Positions 38,084 to 48,753 of a stretch of DNA of 64,000 nucleotides are shown one piece after another. The notes beneath the pieces are model-generated. The model saw only the letters and a program-made list of their open reading frames with translations. It made no database searches and had not been told where the DNA came from. The stretch covers positions 1,922,001 to 1,986,000 of the forward strand of contig NZ_CP150918.1 of assembly GCF_039908635.1 (NCBI RefSeq), written 5' to 3'. The DNA comes from Pseudomonas purpurea (GTDB lineage Bacteria; Pseudomonadota; Gammaproteobacteria; Pseudomonadales; Pseudomonadaceae). The number at the start of each line of letters is the position of its first letter. The first letter of the stretch is position 1. A program made the position numbers and the translations under genes.

Positions 38084-40395
38084 GCCAGATGCCCGATGAT
38101 TTCGCCCTGAGCAACCTCAGTCGGCGTGGCTTTCTCAAGGGTGTCGGTGCCACGGGAGCCCTGGTGCTGGCGGCGAGTTGGGGCTGGCAGGAGGCCTTTG
38201 CCGACGACAAGAAATTTGGCGCCGACGGCATGCCCAATGGCTGGATCGACGACCCGAAGGTCTACGTCAGCATTGCCGCCGACGGGCGTGTGACGGTGGT
38301 TTGCAACCGTTCGGAAATGGGCCAGGGCGTGCGCACCAGTTTGAGCATGGTGGTGGCCGATGAGTTGGACGCCGATTGGGCCATGGTCAGCGTGCAGCAG
38401 GCACCGGGCGACGAAGTACGATTTGGCAATCAGGACACCGACGGCTCGCGCAGCATGCGGCACTGGTTCGAACCGATGCGCCGTTGCGGCGCCTCGGCCA
38501 GAACCATGCTTGAGCAGGCCGCCGCCGGGCAGTGGAAAGTCCCGGTGAGCGAGTGCCGTGCGCAGTTGCATAAAGTGGTTCACCAGCCGTCCGGCCGTGA
38601 ACTGGGTTACGGCGCCCTGGCCGTGGCTGCCGGTGCATTGGTGGTACCGGCCCGCGACAGTTTGCGGCTCAAGCAGCCGTCTGAGTTTCGCTACATCGGT
38701 AAAGACGGCGTGCGCGCCATCGACGGTGCGGACATCGTCAATGGCCGTGCGATCTACGGCGCGGACGTGCATTTCGACGGCATGCTGTTCGCCACCGTGG
38801 CGCGCCCGGCGGTGTATGGCGGCAAGGTCAAATCCTTCGATGCCAGCGCAACGATGAAGGTCCCCGGTGTGATCAAGGTCATTGCGATTGAAAGTCGCCC
38901 GCTGCCGTCGGAGTTTCAGCCCTTGGGCGGTGTGGCGGTGGTGGCCAGCAACACCTGGGCGGCGATCAAGGGGCGTGAAGCGCTGAAGATCGAGTGGGAC
39001 GATGGTGTCAACGCCGGTTACAACTCGATTGCCTACCGCAGTGAGCTGGAAGCCGCCGCCTTGAAGCCGGGCAAAGTGGTGCGCAGCACTGGCAGTATCG
39101 AAGAAGCCATGAGCAGCGCCGACAGCAGTCTGGAAGCCGCTTATTACCTGCCGCACCTGGCACAGTCGCCGATGGAGCCGATGGTCGCCATCGCGCGCTT
39201 CAATAATGGCCGGTGCGAAGCCTGGGCACCGAGTCAGGCCCCACAAGTCACCCGTGAGCGCATCGCCGAACGTTTGGGCATTACCTTCGAAAAAGTCACG
39301 GTCAACGTCACGCTGCTGGGTGGAGGTTTCGGGCGCAAGTCCAAGCCTGACTTCATTCTTGAAGCGGCGATTCTGGCCAAGGCGTTCCCCGGCAAAGCGG
39401 TGCGGGTGCAATGGACCCGAGAAGACGACATTCACTGTTCCTATTTCCACACTGTGTCGGCGGAGTACCTCAAGGCCAGCCTGAATGCCGACGGAATGCC
39501 GTCCGGCTGGCTGCACCGCACGGTGGCGCCGAGCATCACCGCGTTGTTCGCGCCAGGCATGAACCACGAAGGTGCATTCGAGCTGGGCATGGGCTTTACC
39601 AACATGGCTTATGCGATTCCCAATGTGCGTCTGGAAAACCCTGAAGCGGCGGCGCATACACGGGTGGGGTGGTATCGCTCGGTGTCGAACATTCCTCACG
39701 GTTTTGCGATCCAGAGCTTCGTCGATGAGTTGGCGCACAAGGCCGGGCAGGACCCGCTCAAATACCAGATCAAACTGCTTGGGCCGGATCGTCAGATTGA
39801 TCCGCGCACGTTGAGCGAAGAGTGGAACTACGGTGAATCGCCAGAGCGGTATCCGATTGATACGGCGCGGCTGCGAGGCGTGCTGGAAACCGCCGCCAAG
39901 GCCGCCGGTTGGGGGCGTGAGTTGCCCAGGGGTCGTGGCTTGGGGCTGGCGGTGCATTACAGCTTTGTGACTTACGTGGCGGCGGTGATCGAAGTTGAAG
40001 TCAAAGACGATGGCACGCTGATCGTGCACAAGGCTGACATTGCGGTGGATTGCGGCCCGCAGATCAACCCGGAGCGCATCCGCTCGCAGTTTGAAGGCGC
40101 TTGTGTGATGGGCCTGGGCAACGCGGTGCTGGGGGAAATCAGTTTCAAGGACGGCAAGGTCCAGCAGGACAACTTCCACATGTACGAAGTGGCGCGCATG
40201 TCTTTGGCGCCGAAGGAAATCGCGGTGCATCTGGTGACCCCATCGGGTGATGTGCCATTGGGCGGTGTCGGTGAGCCGGGTGTGCCGCCTATTGCGCCAG
40301 CGCTGTGCAACGCGATCTTCGCCGCCACCGGCAAGCGTATCCGTAACCTGCCGGTGCGTTATCAGTTGCAAGGCTGGCAGCAGGCCAACGCCTGA
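38080..40395 (+). CDS. molybdopterin-dependent oxidoreductase large subunit (IorB-like)
   Basis: A 771-residue Moco subunit of the xanthine oxidase family, in the IorB/aldehyde oxidase branch. A twin-arginine signal is visible near the N-terminus ([20 protein letters not shown], about 12-31), so the complex is probably exported folded to the periplasm. Family motifs include [37 protein letters not shown] and the late [20 protein letters not shown] with the catalytic Glu. The real substrate is unknown. It works with the upstream Fe-S subunit; the following xdhC-like and mocA-like genes serve cofactor maturation. Confidence 0.92.
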   Translation: MSQMPDDFALSNLSRRGFLKGVGATGALVLAASWGWQEAFADDKKFGADGMPNGWIDDPKVYVSIAADGRVTVVCNRSEMGQGVRTSLSMVVADELDADWAMVSVQQAPGDEVRFGNQDTDGSRSMRHWFEPMRRCGASARTMLEQAAAGQWKVPVSECRAQLHKVVHQPSGRELGYGALAVAAGALVVPARDSLRLKQPSEFRYIGKDGVRAIDGADIVNGRAIYGADVHFDGMLFATVARPAVYGGKVKSFDASATMKVPGVIKVIAIESRPLPSEFQPLGGVAVVASNTWAAIKGREALKIEWDDGVNAGYNSIAYRSELEAAALKPGKVVRSTGSIEEAMSSADSSLEAAYYLPHLAQSPMEPMVAIARFNNGRCEAWAPSQAPQVTRERIAERLGITFEKVTVNVTLLGGGFGRKSKPDFILEAAILAKAFPGKAVRVQWTREDDIHCSYFHTVSAEYLKASLNADGMPSGWLHRTVAPSITALFAPGMNHEGAFELGMGFTNMAYAIPNVRLENPEAAAHTRVGWYRSVSNIPHGFAIQSFVDELAHKAGQDPLKYQIKLLGPDRQIDPRTLSEEWNYGESPERYPIDTARLRGVLETAAKAAGWGRELPRGRGLGLAVHYSFVTYVAAVIEVEVKDDGTLIVHKADIAVDCGPQINPERIRSQFEGACVMGLGNAVLGEISFKDGKVQQDNFHMYEVARMSLAPKEIAVHLVTPSGDVPLGGVGEPGVPPIAPALCNAIFAATGKRIRNLPVRYQLQGWQQANA

Positions 40396-41379
40396 TGGAC
40401 AGCGTCGACCTGAACGTCCTGCGCAGCGTGTTGGAGTGGCGCCGTGTCGGGCATCGCGTGATGCTCTACAGCGTGGTCCAGACCTGGGGCAGTGCGCCCA
40501 GGCCCTGCGGGTGCGATGCTGGCGCTGCGTGAGGACGGCGTGGTGATCGGCTCGGTATCCGGTGGTTGCATTGAGGACGACCTGATTACCCGTTTGCACG
40601 ACGGTCGCATTTCGGAGCAAGGGCCACCGGTGCAACTGATGACTTATGGTGTCACCCGTGAGGAGGCGGCGCGGTTCGGTTTGCCATGCGGCGGCACCCT
40701 GCGCCTGACCGAAGAGCGGGTGGGCGATCCGGCCTGGGTCGCCGAACTGCTGGCGCGCTGCGAAGCCCATGAGATTGTCGCTCGCGAACTGAACCTCGAC
40801 ACCGGAGCAGTGGTGTTGCAGGTGGCCAGCAAGAGCGATGCCCTGACCTTTGACGGCCATACGTTGCGCGCCATTTACGGTCCGCGCTGGCGGCTGTTGC
40901 TGATCGGCGCAGGGCAGTTATCGCGGTATGTGGCCGAGATGGCGCGGCTGCTGGATTTCGAAGTGCTGATTTGCGATCCGCGCAAAGAGTTTGTTCATGG
41001 CTGGGAAGCACAACATGGGCGTTTCGTGCCAGGCATGCCCGATGAGGCCGTGCTGAATATCCAGACCGATGAGCGCACGGCGATTGTCGCGCTGACCCAC
41101 GATCCACGGCTGGACGACATGGCGTTGCTTACGGCGCTCGATTCGAAGGCATTTTACGTGGGGGCGCTGGGGTCGCGGGCGAACAGTCAAAAGCGTCGGG
41201 GAAACCTCGCGGCGCTGGGCTTGTCCGCTCAGGTCATCGAACGGCTGCACGGGCCTATCGGCGTGTACATCGGCAGCCATACTCCGGCTGAAATCGCGTT
41301 GTCGTTAATGGCCGAGATTGTGGCGATCAAGAACGGCGTCGAGTTGAAGCAGAAAAAACCGTTGCAGGCGGGCGCATGA
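40395..41379 (+). CDS. XdhC/CoxI family Moco maturation factor, apparently frameshifted
   Basis: The first 36 codons from ATG 40395 read [20 protein letters not shown] and go on to QTWGSAPRP, the XdhC N-terminus. The frame then breaks near 40503-40505. Removing one C from that CCC restores PAGAMLALREDG and joins the frame that stays open to 41379 (GSVSGGCIEDDL; Rossmann motif LLLIGAGQLSRYVAEMA; GALGSRANSQKRR..GPIGVYIGSHTPAEIALS). XdhC proteins bind Moco and insert the sulfurated cofactor into hydroxylases. The gene follows the Moco subunit directly and overlaps the mocA-like gene at 41376. The insertion may be a sequencing error or a true mutation. Confidence 0.85.
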
Positions 41380-41966
41380 GTGGGCCTGTTGGCGTCATCG
41401 TGCTGGCGGCGGGGCAGGGCAGTCGGTTTCGAGCAGTGACGGGTGTCGAGAAGGACAAACTGCTGGCGGACTGTGTGGGGCGCGACGGTGCCGTGCGTTC
41501 GGTGATCGAGCAGGTGCTGGTGAATCTGCCGGCCAGCCTTGAAAGGCGCGTACTGGTTACCACCGAAGATCGCCCTCAGGTGATTCGCATGGCCAAGGCT
41601 TACGGTTGCGAGACTGTGTTGATCAAATCGACAGGCATGGGGGACAGCATTGCCGCTGGGGTGGCGGCGTGTCCTCAGCTTGATGGTTGGCTGGTGGTGT
41701 TGGGGGATATGCCGTTTATCTTGCCGTCGAGTATTGAACGGATTGTTGAGGGGATAGCAGTCGATACCATCCGTGTGCCCGTGCAGGACGGCGAGTTTGG
41801 GCATCCGGTGGGGTTTGGGCGTTCGTTTGGTGTGCGGTTGATGGCGTTGTCCGGTGATCGCGGGGCAAAGCTGTTGTTTGCGTCGGCAAAGGTTGTTGAG
41901 GTGGTGGTGGATGATCCGGGTGTGTTGTGGGATGTGGACGTGCCAGCGGCGCTGGGATTCAGGTAG
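41376..41966 (+). CDS. nucleotidyltransferase, MocA-like (molybdenum cofactor)
   Basis: A 196-residue NTP transferase with VIVLAAGQGSRFRAVTG (about residues 7-23; a variant of the G-rich NTP loop), KDKLL, GMGDSIAAGVAA and VVLGDMPFILPSSI with the metal-binding Asp. This is the MobA/MocA fold that makes the cytosine dinucleotide form of Moco. It overlaps the xdhC-like gene by four bases. Its presence suggests that the adjacent hydroxylase uses MCD. Confidence 0.88.
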   Translation: MSGPVGVIVLAAGQGSRFRAVTGVEKDKLLADCVGRDGAVRSVIEQVLVNLPASLERRVLVTTEDRPQVIRMAKAYGCETVLIKSTGMGDSIAAGVAACPQLDGWLVVLGDMPFILPSSIERIVEGIAVDTIRVPVQDGEFGHPVGFGRSFGVRLMALSGDRGAKLLFASAKVVEVVVDDPGVLWDVDVPAALGFR

Positions 41967-41982
41967 TCCGGGCACAGTTCCC

Positions 41983-42062
41983 CTGTGTGAGCGGGCTTGC
42001 TCGCGATGGCAATTGAACATTCAACATTGATGCAAGCTGACCCACCGCTATCGCGAGCAGGC
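41983..42062. repeat. REPIN, degenerate on the right side
   Basis: tgtgtgagcgggcttgctcg at 41983 is a REP with one change from the copy at 8572. Its inverted partner near 42045-42062 (tatcgcgagcaggctgat) is cut short. The pair flanks a 40-bp spacer. Confidence 0.7.
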
Positions 42063-42079
42063 TGATATTCAAAGGCATA

Positions 42080-42115
42080 AAAAACCCCGCCTGGGTAACC
42101 AGGCGGGGTTTTTTA
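42080..42115. terminator. bidirectional Rho-independent terminator
   Basis: AAAAAACCCCGCCTGG-gtaa-CCAGGCGGGGTTTTTT between the convergent mocA-like and rne genes. Confidence 0.93.
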
Positions 42116-42128
42116 GTGGCTGATGGAA

Positions 42129-45100
42129 TCAGGCGAGGGGTTTAGGCTCGTGTTCTTTTTCCAGGGCCTCAGGGTGTTGCTCTGCCACTTCGTCAACGGA
42201 ACGCAGGTTCTCGTCGATGGTCGGGGCAGCAGGTTCGGCGGCAACTTCAGTCACCGGGGCAGGGGCTGCCTCGATCACTTCAGCGACAACCGGAGCAGGC
42301 TCGGCAGCAACCGGTGCAGCAGCGGCAGCCAGTTCGGCTTCCTTCTGCAGGCGCTCGGCTTCACGCTTGCGGCGACGCACTTCACGTGGGTCGTTCGGCG
42401 CACGGCCATTTTCGGTCAGCGCGCTGACAGGTGCAGCTTCAACCACCGGTGCAGCCACTTCGGCAACCACAGGCGCTTCTACTGGAGCCGGCTCGGCAGC
42501 CACAACCACTGGTGCGACAACCGCTTCAGCCACAGGTGCCGGAGCTTCAACCGCTACAGGCTCTGCAACCCAGTTGAACGCGGTTTGCTCTTCGCGAGCT
42601 TCGGGTGCTGTTTCAGCAACTGGCGCTTCAATCACAGGCTCTGCAACGACAATCGGCTCTTGAGCGACAACAACCGGCTCAACGACCGCTTGAACTTCAG
42701 GCTGTACTTCGCGAACAGCAGCCACTTCAACGGCAGGTGCGACTGGCGCTTCGAACGGAGTCGTCGCTTCCACGACGGGCGCTTCAACCTGAGCGACTTC
42801 CGGAGCGGCTTCCTGAACCACGGCAGTGGCGCGTTCAGCTTGCTCGTGAGCCTGAGCTTCGGCAGGCGCGCTGATCACGGTGCTGGCAACAGCAGCGGTA
42901 ACAGCCAGGGCCGGCAGCCAGTTCAGCGCCCGTTGGCTCTTCGCTGGTTTCGGACTCTTCCGAGCCTTCGATCACGTTGCCGTTGGCATCGCGTTGACGC
43001 TCGCGACGGTTGCTGCGACGACGCTGGCCGCGGGAGCGGCGGCGTGGACGATCGCCTTCGGCGTTGTCCTGACCATCTTCCGACAGTTGCTCTTCGTTCG
43101 GCAGTTCTTCTTCTGCGACAGCGGCGGCAGCCTGTTCTGCACGTGGTTGACGCTCTTCACGCGGTGGGCGTGGCGCGCGTTCTTCACGTGGCTGGCGAGC
43201 CGGGCGCTCTTCAGTCGCTGCGGCAGCGGCTGGAGCAGCATCCAGAGGTTCGCGCAGTTCGCGCACTGGACGCTCTTCACGCTCGCCACGTGGCTTGCGA
43301 TCTTCGCGAGGGGCGCGTGGCGCACGTTCTTCACGTGGTGGGCGTGGCGCGCGTTCTTCGCGAGCTACTGCCGGGGTTTCTTCACGGGCTTCGCGTGGTT
43401 GGCGCTCTTCGCGAGGCTCGCGTGGTGCGCGCTCTTCACGAGGTGCACGTTCTTCGCGTGGCTTGCGCTCTTCGTCGCGGCGACCGTTACGGTTGCGGCT
43501 CTGCTGGCGACCATTGCGACGCTCTTCGTTACGGGCCGGACGCTCGGTGGCAGGCTTTTCAACCACAACTGGAGCGGCAGGCTCTTCCTTGGTGGCGAAC
43601 AGGCTGACCAGCGACTTCACCAGGCCTTTGAACAGGCTTGGCTCTGGCACGACGGCCGGTGCGGCAACCGGAACGGCAGCAACTGCTTCGGTTGGAACCG
43701 GAGCGTTGGCGCGGGCTGGCGCGGTTTTCACCGCAGCTTCCTGGCGAACCAGGGTGCGAGTGGCGGCAGCCGGTTGCACTTCTTCCACTTCAGCAGCGGC
43801 AGCAGCGATTTCGTAGCTGGACTGGTTGGTGTGGGCTTCCGGGCTGTCATCGCGCAGACGCTGAACTTCGAAGTGCGGCGTTTCGAGGTGATCGTTCGGC
43901 AGAATGACGATGCGGGCACGGGTGCGCAGTTCGATCTTGGTGATCGAGTTGCGTTTTTCGTTGAGCAGGAACGCGGCAACCGGGATCGGCACTTGGGCGC
44001 GAACTTCGGCGGTGCGGTCTTTCAGGGCTTCTTCTTCGATCAGGCGCAGGATCGCCAGCGACAGCGATTCAACGTCACGGATGATGCCGGTGCCGTTGCA
44101 GCGTGGGCAGACGATGCCGCTGCTCTCGCCCAGGGATGGACGCAGGCGCTGACGGGACATTTCCAGCAGGCCGAAGCGCGAGATGCGACCGACTTGCACG
44201 CGAGCACGGTCGGCTTCCAGGCATTCGCGGACTTTCTCTTCCACGGCGCGCTGGTTCTTGGCAGGGGTCATGTCGATGAAGTCGATGACGATCAGGCCGC
44301 CGATGTCGCGCAGGCGCAACTGACGGGCAATTTCTTCGGCCGCTTCAAGGTTGGTCTGCAGGGCGGTTTCTTCGATGTCGCTGCCTTTGGTGGCGCGCGC
44401 CGAGTTGATGTCGATGGACACCAGGGCTTCGGTCGGATCGATAACGATGGAGCCGCCGGAAGGCAGTTCAACGACGCGCTGGAAAGCGGTCTCGATCTGG
44501 CTTTCGATCTGGAAACGGTTGAACAGCGGCACGCTGTCTTCGTACAGCTTGATCTTGCTGGCGTACTGCGGCATCACCTGGCGGATGAAGGTCAGGGCTT
44601 CGTCCTGGGCTTCAACGCTGTCGATCAGCACTTCGCCGATGTCTTGGCGCAGGTAATCGCGGATCGCGCGGATGATCACGTTGCTTTCCTGGTAGATCAG
44701 GAAAGGCGCGGAGCGATCCAGCGAGGCTTCTTTGATGGCGGTCCAGAGTTGCAGCAGGTAGTCGAGGTCCCACTGCATTTCTTCGCTGCTGCGGCCCAGG
44801 CCGGCAGTGCGAACGATCAGGCCCATGTCGGCAGGTGCAACCAGACCGTTCAGGGCTTCACGCAGTTCGTTGCGCTCTTCACCTTCGATGCGACGGGAGA
44901 TACCGCCGGCACGCGGGTTGTTCGGCATCAGCACCAGGTAACGACCGGCCAGGCTGATGAAAGTGGTCAGGGCGGCGCCCTTGTTGCCACGTTCTTCTTT
45001 TTCGACCTGAACGATGACTTCCTGGCCTTCGCTCAGGACGTCCTTGATGTTGACGCGGCCTTCAGGGGCTTTCTTGAAGTATTCGCGGGAGATTTCTTTG

Positions 45101-45309
45101 AGTGGCAGGAAGCCGTGGCGCTCAGAGCCGAAATCGACAAAGGCAGCCTCAAGGCTTGGTTCGATACGAGTAATCCGGCCTTTATAGATGTTGGCCTTCT
45201 TCTGCTCGCGCGCACCGGATTCGATGTCCAGGTCGTAGAGGCGCTGGCCATCTACCAGTGCAACACGCAACTCTTCGGGTTGAGTTGCGTTAATCAGCAT
45301 TCTTTTCAT
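42129..45309 (-). CDS. rne: ribonuclease E, apparently frameshifted in its C-terminal scaffold
   Basis: RNase E is the single-strand endonuclease that organises the RNA degradosome. From ATG 45309 the S1 domain ([24 protein letters not shown]) opens the protein, then the DNase I-like catalytic part and the Zn-link CPRCNGTG follow. A long Arg/Glu/Pro-rich scaffold (repeats of EERAPRE type) comes next. The frame shifts near 42908-42910: as written the protein ends at 42835 after 824 residues, with 18 or so out-of-frame residues. Dropping one G of the GGG restores [20 protein letters not shown] and runs into the open frame ending at 42129 (acidic Ala/Val/Pro/Glu tail). Full length would be about 1060 residues. 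The catalytic half is intact either way. Confidence 0.93.
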
Positions 45310-46020
45310 GTAGTACCGTCGGTTTCCGGGCTGCCGGAAACGGCGTTCGGCACACACGACTTCTCACGGTCGGTGTCAGGTGCGTCAGAAGTGGTTGGCC
45401 ACTCCAGTGTCTAGCGAGGTTCGACCAATGGGGGCGAACTCGCGACGTACGCGTCCTGCTTGCTGTGGCTACTTAAGCACTCAGTCAGGAGGAGGAATCA
45501 ACCGGCGACTGTGGACGAGATGAAGCGTCTAAATACAAGCCTAGTGCTACACAGTCCGACGGTTGTGCGTCTCCACCCTACACGTATCCCTGATAATTCG
45601 GGTGCTGCCGCGCGCAGAATCCGCAGCGGGTTGGCATTTACCGTGTTCTCCAAAGGGGAGTTCACGCTCATGGCTAATCAAGACCGGGTGAGGGGTGTTG
45701 CACATCACCCGGCTTGTAACAGGCGTTGTTTCCGAAGCATTCGCTCAAGGCTTGATTCGAGACTGACTGCACTTTGTGAACTGGCCGTAAATATCGGCGC
45801 AACAGACGAGCGGTAACTCAGTTTGCTGCACTCGCTTCAGGCCTCATGTCACCTGCGCTCGTTACAATCACGAACCTTCCATAGGTAGCGAAAGCCCCGT
45901 AGGACGGCCTCGCGTCCTGATGAATTGCGTTGGTCAGGGCCGGCTGTTTGCCGTTGATCCTCTGTCCAGGCCGCTTTTGGCGGCGTTCGCGACTATAGCA
46001 GCAATGATTAAGTGCTTCAA
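45310..46020 (-). promoter_or_regulatory. rne promoter and long 5' leader
   Basis: On the minus strand TTGAAG (46020-46015), a 17-bp spacer and TATAGT (45997-45992) with an extended TG make a credible sigma70 promoter. Transcription would start near 45985, giving a leader of about 675 nt before the rne ATG at 45309. E. coli rne also has a long leader (361 nt) through which RNase E represses its own mRNA. No ORF in this stretch is convincing. The rluC promoter must lie at the same end (46000-46049) on the other strand. Confidence 0.65.
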
Positions 46021-46049
46021 TTCCATAAAAAATTGTTATCATTCGCGGC

Positions 46050-47012
46050 ATGACGACTACTGCCCCCTCGACCCCAGGCGTCCAACTGCTTGAGGTCTCG
46101 CCGGAATATGCCGGCCAACGTATTGATAACTTCCTTCTCGCTCGGCTCAAAGGCGTGCCCAAGACCTTGATTTACCGCATTTTGCGTAAAGGCGAAGTGC
46201 GAGTGAACAAAGGTCGGATCAAGCCCGAATACAAGCTGCAGGCGGGCGATATCGTGCGCGTACCGCCGGTTCGCGTGCCTGAGCGCGACGAGCCGGTGCC
46301 ACTGGCACAAGGCCTGCTCCAGCGCCTCGAAGCTTCGATTGTCTTCGAAGACAAGGCACTGATTGTGATCAACAAGCCTTGTGGCATTGCCGTTCATGGC
46401 GGCAGTGGCTTGAATTACGGCGTGATCGAAGCCTTTCGTCAGTTGCGTCCGGATTGCAAGGAGCTTGAGCTGGTTCACCGTCTCGATCGTGACACCTCCG
46501 GCCTGCTGATGATCGCCAAAAAGCGCAGCATGCTGCGGCACTTGCACACGGCATTGCGCGGTGACGGCGTCGACAAGCGCTACATGGCGCTGGTCCGCGG
46601 TAACTGGGCGGCATCGATCAAGCAAGTCCGTGCGCCGCTGGGCAAGAGCAACCTGCGCTCCGGCGAGCGTATGGTCGAGGTCGACGAGGAGGAGGGCAAG
46701 GAGTCTGTGACCGTGTTCAAGGTCCTGCGTCGCTTTGGTGACTTTGCCACCATGATCGAAGCCAAACCGATTACCGGTCGGACTCACCAGATTCGTGTTC
46801 ATACCTTGCACGTCGGCCATTGCATTGCGGGCGACACCAAGTACGGCGATGACGATTTCAGCAAGGAAATCCGCGATCTGGGCGGTAAGCGGCTGTTCCT
46901 GCATGCCTACATGCTGACCGTGCCGCTGCCGGATGGTGGTGAGCTGAAGTTGCAGGCGCCTGTGGATGAAATGTGGGCCAAGACTGTGGAGCGCCTGAGT
47001 GCACCCATCTGA
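46050..47012 (+). CDS. rluC: 23S rRNA pseudouridine synthase RluC
   Basis: RluC makes pseudouridines at 955, 2504 and 2580 of E. coli 23S rRNA. The 320-residue product has an N-terminal S4 domain ([48 protein letters not shown]) and the catalytic motif [15 protein letters not shown] with the nucleophile Asp. It also has [24 protein letters not shown]. It is divergent from rne, the usual arrangement in gamma-proteobacteria, and its end overlaps the HAD gene. Confidence 0.96.
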   Translation: MTTTAPSTPGVQLLEVSPEYAGQRIDNFLLARLKGVPKTLIYRILRKGEVRVNKGRIKPEYKLQAGDIVRVPPVRVPERDEPVPLAQGLLQRLEASIVFEDKALIVINKPCGIAVHGGSGLNYGVIEAFRQLRPDCKELELVHRLDRDTSGLLMIAKKRSMLRHLHTALRGDGVDKRYMALVRGNWAASIKQVRAPLGKSNLRSGERMVEVDEEEGKESVTVFKVLRRFGDFATMIEAKPITGRTHQIRVHTLHVGHCIAGDTKYGDDDFSKEIRDLGGKRLFLHAYMLTVPLPDGGELKLQAPVDEMWAKTVERLSAPI

Positions 47013-47661
47013 TTACAAGCTGCTGATTTTCGATTGGGATGGCACGCTGGCCGATTCCATTGGTCGGATTGTCGAGGCGATGCATGTCGCCTCTGAGCGC
47101 TCGGGTTTTGCATTGCGCGATGATCTGGCGGTCAAGGGCATTATCGGCCTGGGCTTGCCGGAAGCGATCCGCACGCTGTATCCGCAGATCGGCGATGCCG
47201 AGCTGGTGGCGTTCCGTCAGCATTACGCGGATCACTACATCGCATCCGAAGCTGTGCCTTCGCCGCTGTTCGAGGGGGTGCTGGAGTCTCTGGAGGCATT
47301 TCGTGCCGAGGGGTATCGTCTGGCAGTGGCTACCGGCAAGGCGCGTCGCGGTCTTGACCGGGTGCTGAAGTCTCATGGCTGGGAAGATTTTTTCGATATC
47401 ACCCGTGCCGCCGACGAAACCGCGAGTAAGCCGCACCCACTGATGCTGGAAGAAATTCTCGCGCATTGTGGTGTCAGTGCGCAGCAGGCGTTGATGGTGG
47501 GTGACTCGTCCTTCGATTTGCAGATGGCGCGCAATGCCGGGATGGACTCGGTGGCGGTCAGCTATGGTGCTCAATCGATGGAAGCCTTGCGCGCATTCGA
47601 GCCGCGGCTGGCCATTGATCATTTTTCGCAATTGCACGCTTGGCTGAGCCAGCGGGCCTAA
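46999..47661 (+). CDS. HAD family phosphatase (Gph-like)
   Basis: A 220-residue HAD hydrolase: motif [13 protein letters not shown] (nucleophile Asp near residue 12), a helical cap with [15 protein letters not shown], motif [17 protein letters not shown], motif III Lys in TASKPHPLM and motif [18 protein letters not shown]. It resembles phosphoglycolate phosphatase but could act on other small phosphates. Start GTG 46999 overlaps the rluC stop by 14 bases; a downstream start would remove motif I. Confidence 0.92.
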   Translation: MHPSDYKLLIFDWDGTLADSIGRIVEAMHVASERSGFALRDDLAVKGIIGLGLPEAIRTLYPQIGDAELVAFRQHYADHYIASEAVPSPLFEGVLESLEAFRAEGYRLAVATGKARRGLDRVLKSHGWEDFFDITRAADETASKPHPLMLEEILAHCGVSAQQALMVGDSSFDLQMARNAGMDSVAVSYGAQSMEALRAFEPRLAIDHFSQLHAWLSQRA

Positions 47662-47685
47662 ACGATTTTTGCTGGGGAAGATGGC

Positions 47686-48675
47686 ATGACCGACGAATGG
47701 AAGGAGCCCGTGAAGGCCAGTGCCGAGAGCGGTGACGACAAGAGCTGGAAGCTGCTGGAAAAGACGCTGCTGGCAGGTGTTCAGGAGCAGCGGCGCTCGC
47801 GACGCTGGGGGATTTTTTTCAAGCTGCTGACCTTTGTTTATCTGTTCGTCGCACTGATCCTCTTTACGCCGCTGATGGATATCGAAAAAAGCGCGACTCG
47901 CGGGCCAGGCTACACGGCGTTGATCGAGATTACGGGCATGATCGCCGACAAAGAGTCGGCCAGTGCCGACAACATCGTCGGCAGCCTGCGGGCTGCGTTC
48001 GAGGATCCGAAGGTCAAGGGTATTGTGCTGCGCATCAACAGCCCAGGCGGCAGCCCGGTACAGTCGGGTTACGTGTATGACGAAATTGGCCGACTGCGTG
48101 CGCTGCACCCGACTATCAAGGTTTATGCGGTGATTTCCGATCTGGGTGCCTCGGGTGCCTATTACATCGCCAGTGCGGCGGATCAGATCTATGCCGACAA
48201 GGCGAGCCTGGTAGGCTCCATTGGCGTGACGGCGGCTGGTTATGGTTTTGTCGGCACGATGGAGAAGCTTGGCGTCGAGCGTCGCACCTACACGTCGGGC
48301 GAGCACAAGTCGTTCCTGGATCCGTTCCAGCCGCAAAAGCCTGAAGAAACACAGTTCTGGCAGGGTGTGCTGGATACGACGCATCAGCAGTTCATTGCCA
48401 GCGTCAAGAAGGGCCGGGGTGATCGCCTGAAGGACAGGGAGCATCCAGAGCTGTTCTCCGGGCTGGTCTGGTCGGGTGAGCAGGCGTTGCCGCTGGGCTT
48501 GATCGATGGCTTGGGCAGTGCCAGTTCGGTGGCGCGTGATGTGATTGGTGAAAAAGAGCTGGTCGACTTCACGATCCAGGAGTCGCCGTTCGATCGCTTC
48601 TCCAAGAAGCTCGGCGCCAGCGTGGCTGCACAGTTGGCCATGTGGATGGGCTTTCAGGGGCCAGCGTTGCGTTAA
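47686..48675 (+). CDS. sppA: S49 family peptidase, SppA-like
   Basis: A 329-residue inner-membrane protease for cleaved signal peptides. A cytoplasmic N-terminus is followed by one TM (WGIFFKLLTFVYLFVALILF, about 41-60) and the S49 domain with INSPGGSPVQSG and the nucleophile Ser156 in DLGASGAYYIAS. Lys208 in SGEHKSFLDPF is 52 residues later, the spacing of the Ser/Lys dyad of short SppA enzymes. It lies 24 bp after the HAD gene and before a terminator. Confidence 0.92.
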   Translation: MTDEWKEPVKASAESGDDKSWKLLEKTLLAGVQEQRRSRRWGIFFKLLTFVYLFVALILFTPLMDIEKSATRGPGYTALIEITGMIADKESASADNIVGSLRAAFEDPKVKGIVLRINSPGGSPVQSGYVYDEIGRLRALHPTIKVYAVISDLGASGAYYIASAADQIYADKASLVGSIGVTAAGYGFVGTMEKLGVERRTYTSGEHKSFLDPFQPQKPEETQFWQGVLDTTHQQFIASVKKGRGDRLKDREHPELFSGLVWSGEQALPLGLIDGLGSASSVARDVIGEKELVDFTIQESPFDRFSKKLGASVAAQLAMWMGFQGPALR

Positions 48676-48691
48676 GTGTTCCGCTGTACAA

Positions 48692-48720
48692 AAGAACCGG
48701 CCCTTGTGGCCGGTTTTTTA
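48692..48720 (+). terminator. Rho-independent terminator after the S49 peptidase gene
   Basis: AACCGGCC-cttgt-GGCCGGTT followed by TTTTA, 20 bp after the stop. Confidence 0.88.
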
Positions 48721-48753
48721 TGAGTCGCATATTGTTGGTGGTTTGCGGAGGTC

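Noticed and set aside
38020..40860. 946-residue open frame on the minus strand opposite the Moco subunit gene
   Set aside because: It is antisense to a well-conserved plus-strand enzyme, has no recognisable domain and is rich in His, Gln and Arg, as expected for the complement of high-GC coding DNA.
42880..45414. 844-residue open frame on the plus strand opposite rne
   Set aside because: The minus strand encodes RNase E with S1 and zinc-link motifs. The plus frame is a Phe/Ala/Trp-rich shadow of the Arg/Glu codons.
46858..48444. 528-residue open frame on the minus strand over the HAD and S49 peptidase genes
   Set aside because: It spans two conserved plus-strand genes and shows no domain of its own.
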